From assembly GCA_049510975.1 (NCBI GenBank), contig JBEKYM010000015.1, forward strand, positions 10,142 through 74,141: a stretch of 64,000 nucleotides of DNA, read 5' to 3'. The notes under the pieces are model-generated. The model was not told where the DNA came from, did no database searches, and saw only the letters and a program-made list of their open reading frames with translations. Shown here one piece after another: positions 33,983 through 41,507 of this stretch. Each line of letters opens with the position of its first letter. Position 1 is the stretch's first letter. The position numbers and the translations under genes were made by a program. Origin of the DNA: JAKACA01 sp049510975. Its GTDB lineage: Bacteria; Actinomycetota; Acidimicrobiia; Acidimicrobiales; Bog-793.

Positions 33983-35119
33983 GTGACGATGGACTTCGAC
34001 CTCGACGACGACCAGAAGGCCCTCTCCGAGCTAGCCGCTCGCATCCTGTCGGAACAGACGACGGCCGCCCGGCTGAAAGCCGTGGAGACCGAGGCGGCGA
34101 CGGGCGGCGACGGTGTCGATCACCAGCTGTGGGACGACATGGCTGCGGCCGGCCTCGCCGCCGCCCCGCTCGCCGAGGAACACGGCGGTGCCGGTATGGG
34201 GCTCATCGGTGCCGCTGCCGTGCTCGAGGAGGTCGGGCGGCGCGTCGCTCCGGTGCCATACCTCGAGACCGTCGTGAGCGCCCTCGCACTGGAGCGGTTC
34301 GGTTCGCCCGCCCTGCGAGAGCACCTCGCCGATGTGGCGTCCGGTTCGCTCGTGATCGCCCCGGCGCTCGTGGAGGCGCAAGCCTCGCCGCGTCGGCCCT
34401 CCGCTCGAGCGGTCACCGCTCCTGGCGCTCTGTGGCGTCTTGACGGCGAGAAGATCTGTGTCCCGGCCGGCCTTGCCGCCGGCGGGTTCCTCGTGCCGGC
34501 GTCCTTGCCCGACGGATCGTCGGGCGTGTTCTACGTCGGGGCGGAGGCCGGCGGTCTCGAGCGTGAGCGTCAGAACACGACGACGGGGAGGCCCGAGGCA
34601 CTCCTGCGTCTCTCGTCGGTCGAAGTGCCAGACAGCGCCCTGCTCGGCGCCGAGGCGTCCGAGCAAGGCGTGGTGCTCGACTGGTTGGTCGACCGGGTGA
34701 CGGCCGGCTTGTGCGTCACGGCGGCCGGCTGTCTCGACGAGGCCCTGCGCATCACCGCGGCCTATGTGAAGGAGCGCAAGCAGTTCGACCGATTCCTCGC
34801 CACGTTCCAGGCAGTGGGCCAGCGAGCAGCCGATGCATTCATCGACACCCTCGGTGTCCGCCTGACCGCCTGGGAGGCGATCTGGCGCCTGTCCGTCGGC
34901 CTTCCGGCCGCCGACGAGGTCACGATCGCCAAGTACTGGGCGAGCGAGGCCGGCCAACGTGTCGTGCACACGTGCCAGCACCTACATGGCGGCGTCGGTA
35001 TGGACCGCGACTATCCGGTGCACCGGTACTTCCTCGTCGCCAAGCAGATCGACCTGGCACTCGGCGGAGCTGCACCCCAGCTCGCCGACCTCGGCAAGCG
35101 CATCGCTGCCTCTGCCTGA
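33983..35119 (+). CDS. Acyl-CoA dehydrogenase, second of a heteromeric pair
   Basis: A 378-residue protein. FDLDDDQKALSELAARIL opens the helical domain; the middle part is short and diverged and lacks a clear TEPGSGSD-type FAD motif. YVKERKQFDRFLATFQAVGQRAADAFI near residue 265 and CQHLHGGVGMDRDYPVHRYFLVAKQID near residue 335 are well kept. Loss of the FAD-side motif in one partner is typical of heterotetrameric steroid dehydrogenases, in which only one interface binds FAD. The GTG start at 33983 is preceded by GAGGCGG; an ATG lies two codons later. A duplicated hairpin element follows. Confidence 0.88.
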   Translation: MTMDFDLDDDQKALSELAARILSEQTTAARLKAVETEAATGGDGVDHQLWDDMAAAGLAAAPLAEEHGGAGMGLIGAAAVLEEVGRRVAPVPYLETVVSALALERFGSPALREHLADVASGSLVIAPALVEAQASPRRPSARAVTAPGALWRLDGEKICVPAGLAAGGFLVPASLPDGSSGVFYVGAEAGGLERERQNTTTGRPEALLRLSSVEVPDSALLGAEASEQGVVLDWLVDRVTAGLCVTAAGCLDEALRITAAYVKERKQFDRFLATFQAVGQRAADAFIDTLGVRLTAWEAIWRLSVGLPAADEVTIAKYWASEAGQRVVHTCQHLHGGVGMDRDYPVHRYFLVAKQIDLALGGAAPQLADLGKRIAASA

Positions 35120-35140
35120 GGCGCCGGCCGGCGCGGCCGG

Positions 35141-35305
35141 CGGGGCGCGAGGTGCGTGAGGTTTCGTGGCTCTGTGGCATACAACCTCACGCGCCTTGGC
35201 TTCAGCCGGGCGGCCGAGGGTGCTCGGAGGCGAACGGGGCGCGAGGTGCGTGAGGTTTCGTGGCTCTGTGGCATACAACCTCACGCGCCTTGGCTTCAGC
35301 CGGGC
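35141..35305. repeat. Two perfect copies of a 71-bp hairpin element
   Basis: 35141-35211 and 35235-35305 are identical over 71 bp, 23 bp apart. Each copy contains GCGTGAGGTT and AACCTCACGC, a perfect 10-bp inverted repeat around a 19-nt loop; with two G-T pairs the stem reaches about 16 bp. The pair fills the gap between convergent genes, where it could act as a bidirectional terminator. Exact duplication is more like a REP-type mobile palindrome. Short reading frames here translate only the repeat. Confidence 0.85.
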
Positions 35306-35334
35306 CGCCGGCGGGCCGGCCGCCGGCGCCGCCC

Positions 35335-36366
35335 TCAGCCGGCCAGCTCGGCCATCAACCTCATCTGCTCGATGCCGCCACCGACGAGCAGGGTCGTCAC
35401 GAGCGACTCGTTCCAGGCTTCGAGGTCGTCACGGATCTTCTCCCGAGGCCCGATCAGGGCCGTGGCCTCGACGAGCTCGGTCGGGACGGCGGCGGCCGCC
35501 TCGTCCTTGTGCCCGTCGAGGTAGAGGTCCTGGATGCGGGTGGCTTCCGCCTCGAAGCCCATGCGGGCGAAGACCTGGAAGTGGAAGTTCACCTCGCGGG
35601 CGCCCATGCCCCCGATGTAGAGCGCCAGTCCGGGTCGCAAGAGGTCGGCCGCCCGCTCGATGTCGTCGGACACCATGACCGTTGCCGTCGAGATGACCTC
35701 GAACTCGTCGGGCGTACGCCGCGCACCCGGACGCGAGAAACCCTCCGCCAGCGCCTTGCGGTACTCCTCGTCATGGCTTGGGGCATAGAAGATGGGCAGC
35801 CAGCCGTCGGCGATCTCAGCGGCGAGGGCGACGTTCTTTGCGCCCTCGGCACCGAGGATGATCGGCAGGTCGCTGCGCAGCGGGTGCACGATGGGCTTGA
35901 GAGGCTTGCCGAGGCCCGTGCTCTCCGGCCCCGTGAACGGCAACGGGTAATGCGGTCCGTCATTCGTCACGACCGCCTCCCGAGCCAGCACCTTGCGCAC
36001 GATCGCGACGTACTCGCGAGTGCGGGCGAGCGGCTTGGGGAAGGGCTCGCCGTACCAGCCCTCGACCACCTGCGGCCCGGACACGCCGAGCCCGAGCACG
36101 AAACGCCCCCCGCTCAGATGGTCCAGCGTCAATGCCGCCATGCCCATGGCCGTGGGCGTGCGCGCCGAGATCTGGCACAGGGCGGTCCCGAGGCGGAGGT
36201 TCGTCGTACGCGATCCCAGCCAGGCGAGCGGCGTCAGAGCGTCGGAGCCGTACGCCTCCGCCGTCCAGACCGAGTCGAAGCCGAGCCGCTCGGCCTCCTC
36301 GACCTTGGCGGCGGCGTCGGACGGCGGGCCGGAGCCCCAGTAGCCGAGTTGCAGTCCGAGCTTCAT
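35335..36366 (-). CDS. LLM-class, probably F420-dependent, oxidoreductase
   Basis: A 343-residue luciferase-like monooxygenase-fold protein: MKLGLQLGYWGSG at the start, AERLGFDSVWTAEAYGSDALTPLAWL near residue 30, RLGTALCQISARTPTAMGMAALTLDHLSGGRFVLGLGVSG around residues 60-100, and DLPIILGAEGAKNVALAAEIADGWLP near residue 170. Actinobacterial members of this sequence type mostly use coenzyme F420 and reduce or oxidise steroid- or lipid-like substrates. The ATG at 36366 overlaps the P450 stop by 4 bp, placing it in the KstR-type P450 operon. Confidence 0.88.
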   Translation of the reverse strand: MKLGLQLGYWGSGPPSDAAAKVEEAERLGFDSVWTAEAYGSDALTPLAWLGSRTTNLRLGTALCQISARTPTAMGMAALTLDHLSGGRFVLGLGVSGPQVVEGWYGEPFPKPLARTREYVAIVRKVLAREAVVTNDGPHYPLPFTGPESTGLGKPLKPIVHPLRSDLPIILGAEGAKNVALAAEIADGWLPIFYAPSHDEEYRKALAEGFSRPGARRTPDEFEVISTATVMVSDDIERAADLLRPGLALYIGGMGAREVNFHFQVFARMGFEAEATRIQDLYLDGHKDEAAAAVPTELVEATALIGPREKIRDDLEAWNESLVTTLLVGGGIEQMRLMAELAG

Positions 36367-37565
36367 CCGACGGCCACCGGCAGGTGCTTGATCCCGTTGA
36401 TGAAGTTCGAGCAGAGGCGCTGGACGTCGCCGGAGAGCTCGAGGGCGGGCATCTCACGGAGTATCTCGGTGAACATGACCCGGATCTCGAGACGGGCGAG
36501 GTTGGCGCCGAGGCAGAAATGCGACCCGCCACCGCCGAAGGCGACGTGGTCATTCGGCGACCGCCCGATGTCGAAACGGTCCGGATCGTCGAAGACCGCC
36601 TCGTCCCGGTTCGCCGAGGCGTGCCAGAAGATGACCTTGTCTCCCTCGGCGACGTGCTGCCCGCCGATCTCGGTGTCCCGGGTCGCCGTTCGCCGGAAGT
36701 GCATGACCGGTGAGGCGTAGCGCAGCATCTCCTCGATGGCCGACTCCAACAGCTCCGGTCGCTCGATGAGCTTGCGCCGCTCGTCCGGGTTCTCCATCAG
36801 CGCCAGCATGCCGTGGGAGAGCAGGTTGCGGGTCGTCTCGTTGCCGGCGACGGCGAGCAGCATGAAGAACATGTCGATCTCCAGCTGGTCGAGCCGGTCG
36901 CCCTCGATCTCGGCATGGGCGAGGATGCTCACGAGGTCGTCGTGCGGGTTGGCCTTGCGCTCGACCGTGAGGCCGTCGGCGTAGGCGAACAGCTCCATGG
37001 CGGCCGCCGTAGCAAGCTCGGGCGCTTCGAGGAACTCGGGGTCGTTCGAGCCGACCATGCGGTTGCTCCAGTCGAAGACCTTGTGGCGGTCCTCCTGGGG
37101 GATTCCCATCAGCTCGGCGATCACCTGCAGGGGCAGCTCGGCGGCGATGTCGCTCACGAAGTCGAACTCGCCCTTGTCCTTGGCGCTGTCGATGAGCTCC
37201 CGGGTGCGCTCCACGATGCGGTCCTCGAGCTCGTGCACCATGCGGGGTGTGAAACCCTTGTTGACGAGCCGCCGGTAGCGGGTGTGCATCGGCGGGTCCA
37301 TGTTGAGCATCATGAGGCGCTGCTGGGCGAGGATCTCGTCGTCCCAGTTCATCATGAGGGCGCCGCCCTTGTAGGACGAGAACGTGGACGAGTCGCGGTT
37401 GACCGCCACGAGGTCGTGGTAGCCCATCACCGACCAGAAACCCACCCCGCCCTCCTCCTCATGCCAGAACACAGGGCTCGTCCTGCGCAGCTCGGCGAAG
37501 AGCTCATGAGGTACGGACGGCACGAAGAGCTGGGGGTTGCACAGGTCGATTTGTGCGAGATCCAT
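36363..37565 (-). CDS. Cytochrome P450, CYP125-like
   Basis: A 400-residue soluble P450. The I-helix motif is LAVAGNETTRN near residue 240, the K-helix ExxR is EEMLRYASP, and the heme loop is HVAFGGGGSHFCLGANLAR with the Cys near residue 350. From memory, MLNMDPPMHTRYRRLVNKGFTPR, GIPQEDRHKVFDWSN and a late NGIKHLPV resemble CYP125, which oxidises the cholesterol side-chain terminus. ATG at 37565 follows CAGGGAGGG. A KstR-consensus operator lies 65 bp upstream. Specific substrate is inference. Confidence 0.88.
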   Translation of the reverse strand: MDLAQIDLCNPQLFVPSVPHELFAELRRTSPVFWHEEEGGVGFWSVMGYHDLVAVNRDSSTFSSYKGGALMMNWDDEILAQQRLMMLNMDPPMHTRYRRLVNKGFTPRMVHELEDRIVERTRELIDSAKDKGEFDFVSDIAAELPLQVIAELMGIPQEDRHKVFDWSNRMVGSNDPEFLEAPELATAAAMELFAYADGLTVERKANPHDDLVSILAHAEIEGDRLDQLEIDMFFMLLAVAGNETTRNLLSHGMLALMENPDERRKLIERPELLESAIEEMLRYASPVMHFRRTATRDTEIGGQHVAEGDKVIFWHASANRDEAVFDDPDRFDIGRSPNDHVAFGGGGSHFCLGANLARLEIRVMFTEILREMPALELSGDVQRLCSNFINGIKHLPVAVG

Positions 37566-37629
37566 AGGTTTCCCTCCCTGTGCCCGCCACGGCTCACCTG
37601 CCGGCGGGATGGCGGTCCTGCGCCCAGAG

Positions 37630-37643
37630 TAGAACACGTTCCA
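37630..37643. promoter_or_regulatory. KstR-type operator upstream of the P450 operon
   Basis: TAGAACACGTTCCA matches TNNAACNNGTTNNA at all fixed positions and shares AGAAC-CGTT with the site at 32746. It lies 65 bp before the P450 ATG, a normal place for a repressor site. Two such sites within 5 kb, both at genes of the expected classes, support a shared regulon. Confidence 0.7.
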
Positions 37644-37900
37644 GTTTGGAGTGTAGGCGAGCGGCGGTCTCGCTTCCAGAGGGCCGGACGCGGAAAGGCC
37701 CCGGGTAGCCGGTGGGCTTGCGCCTCCGTACTTCCCGGGGCCTGCTCCAGATGACGGGACTCCCTGCGCTGCAGCGGGTGCCTTGCGGCTGCCCGGCTGT
37801 CGCGCCCGGTGCTCCGGCCCCGAGAGGCCAGCTCCCCGGTGTGGTTGCCCATGTCACCGTTTCCTCGGCGGATCGCCGTGGCTCCTCCGTCCTGCCTCCC

Positions 37901-38146
37901 TTGCGGGCGACCCTTCGGAAGGAGCCGGTTCCGTTCGTCCTGCCCCCCTTGCGGGTGGCGCTTCGTCCAGTCCCCGGTCCTTCGGAACCACCTCTCTTGC
38001 GAGTGGCGACTCCTCCGTTCCGTGCTCTTCGGTTCGTGCCTCCCTTGCGGGCGACCTTCCTCTCCGAGCGGCCCGTCTGTTCGAACCCCCCTTGCGGGAA
38101 GCTCTCCCTTCAGCGCCAGCACCGGCTCTCTGGTGTTCCTTGCGGG
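37901..38146. repeat. Degenerate tandem array, period 47-48 bp
   Basis: The core TTGCGGG (once TTGCGAG) recurs at 37901, 37949, 37997, 38045, 38092 and 38140, i.e. steps of 48, 48, 48, 47 and 48 bp. The surrounding CCTCCCTTGCGGGCGAC is conserved for about 17 bp, the rest of each unit is variable but often contains TTCGG or GTTCG. One more weak unit may lie at 37783. On the minus strand the core reads CCGCAAGGGAGG. The array lies between divergent transcription units, and its open frames look like repeat translation rather than a gene. Confidence 0.75.
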
Positions 38147-38244
38147 CCACCGTTGTTCCGGCGCTTCGGCGTTTCCGTCCTTGGCGAGCCACACTCTGCG
38201 ACAGAACGGGCGGCGCGTCAACCGGACTTGAGCAAATGCGGAGG

Positions 38245-38317
38245 TTATCGACAGCTCTGGCGGAGTTGTCGACAGGAAACCTCGAGTTTCCCCCTCTCGT
38301 CCCCAGCCTCGTCCACA
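38245..38317. other. Cluster of DnaA-box-like 9-mers
   Basis: TTATCGACA (38245-38253), TTGTCGACA (38266-38274) and TCGTCCACA (38309-38317) each resemble the DnaA box TTATCCACA or TTGTCCACA with one or two mismatches, all on the same strand within 73 bp. There is no dnaA, dnaN or AT-rich unwinding region nearby, so this is not proposed as an origin. Confidence 0.3.
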
Positions 38318-38344
38318 GTCCATGGCGGCCGACCGGGGTGCGGG

Positions 38345-39016
38345 CTACTCGTCCCCCTCGAAGCGGTCGAGGAAGAGGAACTCGCCCGCCTCCTTGCGGC
38401 GGAGCCTCGTGACTTGGTGCACAGGATGCCCGAGGACGATGAGGCCGGCGACGGCGAAGGCGGGAGGTACCTCGAGCAGGGCGCGCACGGCGGGCTCCTG
38501 GCGGCAGAGCACCGTGGTCATGACGCCTCCGAGCCCGACGTTGCGGGCGGCGAGGAGGACGTTGTGGCCGAACGGGTAGACCGAAGCACCTCCGACGATG
38601 CTCTGGCGACCGAGACCGTTGTCGGTGACGGCGAGCGAGCCGAGATGTGCGAGCAGCACCAGCATCACCGGAACGGTGGCGAGCTGGTCACCGAAGGCAT
38701 CGGGAGCGGGACGTTCGCGGGCAGCGGCCAGGTCGACTCCGGGGCCGTCCCATCGGCCGTCGGGGCCGGGTGCGAACGGGACGAGGCCTCGTTCGACATG
38801 CGCCCAGTACTCCCGCCAGCCGAGCGAGTAGAGGCGGGCGATCTCTTCCCGAAGATCGCGGCGCTCGACTCGGACGAGCCGCCAGGGTTGGCGGTTGCCA
38901 CCGCTCGGGGCGAATCGAGCCGAGTCGAGGATCTGCCGCAGGGTGTCGTCGGTGACCGGTTCGGCGGTGAACTCCCGGCATGCAGCCGTTGTGGACATGA
39001 CCTCCGTCAGCTCCAT
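38345..39016 (-). CDS. Nitroreductase family flavoprotein
   Basis: A 223-residue FMN-dependent oxidoreductase. STTAACREFTAEPVTDDTLRQILDSARFAPSGGNRQPWRLV in the first 50 residues is the FMN-binding R-x-F and PSGGNxQPW signature; VGGASVYPFGHNVLLAARNVGLGG near residue 155 and GLIVLGHPV near residue 200 complete the fold. ATG at 39016 is preceded by AAGGAAAGGAG. The family reduces nitro groups, quinones or, in some branches, other electrophiles; the substrate here is unknown. The gene lies downstream of the repeat-rich region and is probably transcribed alone. Confidence 0.87.
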   Translation of the reverse strand: MELTEVMSTTAACREFTAEPVTDDTLRQILDSARFAPSGGNRQPWRLVRVERRDLREEIARLYSLGWREYWAHVERGLVPFAPGPDGRWDGPGVDLAAARERPAPDAFGDQLATVPVMLVLLAHLGSLAVTDNGLGRQSIVGGASVYPFGHNVLLAARNVGLGGVMTTVLCRQEPAVRALLEVPPAFAVAGLIVLGHPVHQVTRLRRKEAGEFLFLDRFEGDE

Positions 39017-39262
39017 CGAGGCGCTCCTTTCCTTCGTGTCCTGGTCGATCGTGTGCTGGGTTGGCGCCGGTTGGGGCGGGCGCTCGCCGGCGGCCCGGCG
39101 GCCCGGCGGCCGGGTCCACCCCCTGGCCGTTGGCCTCACCGTGCTGGCGGCACGCTAGAGCCTCCGGGCCGCCAAACCCCGGTGCAGCGCCGGCGGGCGG
39201 GTGCTGGTCGGTTTCCCGACACCCGGTGCTAGGTTCCTGAACAGGTCATACCCGGAGGTTCG

Positions 39263-40216
39263 ATGACCACTGAATGGAACGGGCAGGGTCTGCCACCGGC
39301 CGCTGAGGCGCGGATGGAACGAGGTAGAGCAGGTGGGCCGCCCGCGAGCCTGTTCGGCATCTCGGGCCAGGCGGCTCTGGAGGCGTGTGGTTTCTCGGTG
39401 GTCGGCGAAGTCATGGGTTGCATCGTCCAGCACATCGGCTTCACGGGCTACGGCGGCTGCGGCTACTACCCGGGGATGGGCATGGGTTACGGCAGCGTCG
39501 GCGGCTGGGCGGCCGGCGCCAACCGCGGATACGGCGGCAACGTCCGGCCCGGCGTGCAGACGAGCTCGGGCGGGGGTTTCGCCGGTTTTGCCCCGTATGT
39601 CGATGCGCTCTACCACGGGTACGACACCGCCGTCCTCCGCATGCTCCTCGAGTGCCGCGACCTGCACGGCGACGGGGTCGTCGGCGTGCGCCTCGAGCAG
39701 CGCCTGCTCGGGCAGGACAACCGGGAGTTCATCGCCTATGGCACGGCCGTCCGCTCGCACGGCAAGACACGGCCCGCCAACCTCTTCTCGACGACGTTGC
39801 CTGCTCACGATGTCGCCAAGCTGCTCCACGGCGGCTGGGCGCCGGCGGCGATCGCCATCGGCATCGCCTTGTCCATCCGGCACGACGACTGGACGACGCT
39901 GCAACAGACGCGCACGTGGGCGGGCAACTCCGAGGTGACGGGCTACACCGATCTCGTCAACCACGTGCGCCACGGTGCCCGCCAGCAGTTCCACCGGCGC
40001 ACGGCGGCCTACGGAGCCGACGGGGCCATCATGTCGGGCATGACGCTCGACATCTGGGAGGTCGAGCCCGGCGAGGGCCACCGCGACCATGTGGCGTTGT
40101 CCTTCGTCGAGGGCACTGCCGTCGCACGATTTCACGAGGGAGCCGTCGCGCCCACCTCGAGCCTCAAGATCCTCTCTTTGTCCGACCGACACGTCGTAGG
40201 TGGAAGGAAGTCATGA
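39263..40216 (+). CDS. YbjQ-like (heavy-metal-binding fold) tandem-domain protein
   Basis: A 317-residue protein with two copies of a YbjQ/DUF74-like domain. First copy: residues 30-165, with FSVVGEVMGCIVQHIGF, a Gly/Tyr-rich loop, and GDGVVGVRLEQRL and EFIAYGTAV. Second copy: residues 170-300, with WAPAAIAIGIALSIRH and GADGAIMSGMTLDI. YbjQ proteins form pentameric barrels; the claimed metal binding is not demonstrated for most members. The Gly/Tyr loop (GYGGCGYYPGMGMGYG) is unusual. It is the first of three co-directional genes, overlapping the next by 4 bp. Confidence 0.75.
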   Translation: MTTEWNGQGLPPAAEARMERGRAGGPPASLFGISGQAALEACGFSVVGEVMGCIVQHIGFTGYGGCGYYPGMGMGYGSVGGWAAGANRGYGGNVRPGVQTSSGGGFAGFAPYVDALYHGYDTAVLRMLLECRDLHGDGVVGVRLEQRLLGQDNREFIAYGTAVRSHGKTRPANLFSTTLPAHDVAKLLHGGWAPAAIAIGIALSIRHDDWTTLQQTRTWAGNSEVTGYTDLVNHVRHGARQQFHRRTAAYGADGAIMSGMTLDIWEVEPGEGHRDHVALSFVEGTAVARFHEGAVAPTSSLKILSLSDRHVVGGRKS

Positions 40217-41037
40217 GCGATACCGAGATCCACGCCACCGATCTGGGGATCCCCGAAGATGCGATGAAGCGCCTGGCCGAGATGAAGCCAGGCCAGCCAG
40301 GGGCGCTGTTCACCTCCGACCTGACGGTGAACGAGTTCTTGCTCGTGAGGGAGGCGGGCTTCCGGCCGGTCGGCCTCGTGCTCGGCTCCAGCATCTATCA
40401 CGTCGGGATCCAGATCGGCCGCTGGTCGAAGAACATGGAGCTGGACACGCTCTCGCAGGCGATGTACCACGCCCGCGAGCTCGCCATGACCCGGATGGAG
40501 GCCGAGGCTGCGGCCCTCGGCGCCGACGGAATCGTCGGGGTCCGCCTCGACATCGAGTTCAAGGAGTTCGGCAACGACCTGGCGGAATTCATCGCCGTCG
40601 GCACGGCCGTGAAAGCGGACGAGCCGGGCGACTGGAAGAACAACCAGGGCCAGCCGTTCACCTCGGATCTCTCCGGCCAGGACTTCTGGACGCTCGTGCA
40701 GGCCGGCTACGCGCCGCTTGGCATGGTGATGGGCAGCTGCGTCTACCACATCGCCCACCAGGGGACGCTGCGTGCGATGAGCAACGTCGGCAAGAACGTC
40801 GAGATACCGACCTACACCGAGGCGCTCTACGACGCCCGCGAGCTCGCTATGAGCCGCATGCAGGCCGAGGGCGAAGCGCTCAAGGCCGAAGGCATCGTCG
40901 GGGTGCAGCTGCTCTCGCTCGCGCACAAGTGGGGCGGGCACACGACGGAGTTCTTCGCCGTCGGGACCGCCGTGCGCCCGCTGCGCGCCGACCACATCAT
41001 CGCCAAGCCGCAGCTCGTCCTCCCCCTCACCGACTAG
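40213..41037 (+). CDS. YbjQ-like tandem-domain protein
   Basis: A 274-residue protein with two similar halves. Each half has FTSDLTVNEFLLVREAGFRPVGLVLGSSIYHV or FTSDLSGQDFWTLVQAGYAPLGMVMGSCVYHI, followed by ALYDARELAMSRMQAE-type helix, and GIVGVRLDI and EFIAVGTAV or EFFAVGTAV strands. It is a clear internal duplication and a paralogue of the gene before it. ATG at 40213 overlaps that gene's stop by 4 bp and has AAGGAAG upstream. Role unknown; the pair may form a hetero-oligomer. Confidence 0.77.
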   Translation: MSDTEIHATDLGIPEDAMKRLAEMKPGQPGALFTSDLTVNEFLLVREAGFRPVGLVLGSSIYHVGIQIGRWSKNMELDTLSQAMYHARELAMTRMEAEAAALGADGIVGVRLDIEFKEFGNDLAEFIAVGTAVKADEPGDWKNNQGQPFTSDLSGQDFWTLVQAGYAPLGMVMGSCVYHIAHQGTLRAMSNVGKNVEIPTYTEALYDARELAMSRMQAEGEALKAEGIVGVQLLSLAHKWGGHTTEFFAVGTAVRPLRADHIIAKPQLVLPLTD

Positions 41038-41051
41038 GCCGAGATCCGGTC

Positions 41052-41465
41052 ATGACCGAGGCATCCGACCCCCAGCTCCCCGACGTCGAGCTGCTGGCGG
41101 CAGCACTTCGCGCCGACAACTCCGATCTCGATTCGTATCACCGCGTGCTCTCGTCCTCGATCGGCGACCTTCTCCCGGGCGGGCTCGTCGAGGTCGACCG
41201 GGAGCGCTCGCTGTCCGATCGCATGGCGGGCCGGCCAGGTACGGCCACGGCCATCCGGCTCCATCTCGGCGACAAGACCCTCGAGCTCGTTGCCCACCAC
41301 GGGCGACTCGTGGCCACGATCGCCCAGGAGGTCCGTGGCGTCGTCATCAGCCGCAAAGAGGTTCCGGTGGCCGAATGGGTGCAGGCGCTCGCCGCCTACC
41401 TCGCCGCCCTCGCCAACGACAGTGCTTCGGCCCGCGAGGCGCTCGGACGCCTGATCGGCAACTAG
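41052..41465 (+). CDS. Small protein of the YbjQ operon, function unknown
   Basis: A 137-residue protein 14 bp after the tandem YbjQ gene. No named domain. The sequence LRADNSDLDSYHRVLSSSIGDLLPGGLVEVDRERS in its first 50 residues, ATAIRLHLGDKTLELVAHHGRLVATIAQEVRGVVISRKEV in the middle and a C-terminal amphipathic helix (AEWVQALAAYLAALANDS) suggest a small alpha-beta protein. Because it is co-transcribed it probably works with the YbjQ-like proteins. The first two-thirds of a longer frame here belong to the other genes' shadow; only this part is real. Confidence 0.65.
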   Translation: MTEASDPQLPDVELLAAALRADNSDLDSYHRVLSSSIGDLLPGGLVEVDRERSLSDRMAGRPGTATAIRLHLGDKTLELVAHHGRLVATIAQEVRGVVISRKEVPVAEWVQALAAYLAALANDSASAREALGRLIGN

Positions 41466-41507
41466 CGCCGACTCGCCGGCGGCTGCCGGCCGGCCGGCCG
41501 GGCTCGG

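Noticed and set aside
35156..35524. Small ORFs in the gap after the acyl-CoA dehydrogenases
   Set aside because: They translate the duplicated 71-bp element twice and continue antisense to the LLM gene.
37901..38146. CRISPR array
   Set aside because: Period 48 bp, but the conserved core is only about 10-17 bp and the so-called spacers share motifs. No cas gene nearby.
37712..39232. 506-codon plus-strand reading frame
   Set aside because: Runs through the 48-bp array and then antisense to the nitroreductase; the first part only translates the repeats.
40200..41465. 421-codon plus-strand reading frame
   Set aside because: Its first two-thirds are a shadow of the YbjQ-like gene; only the part from 41052 is annotated as a gene.
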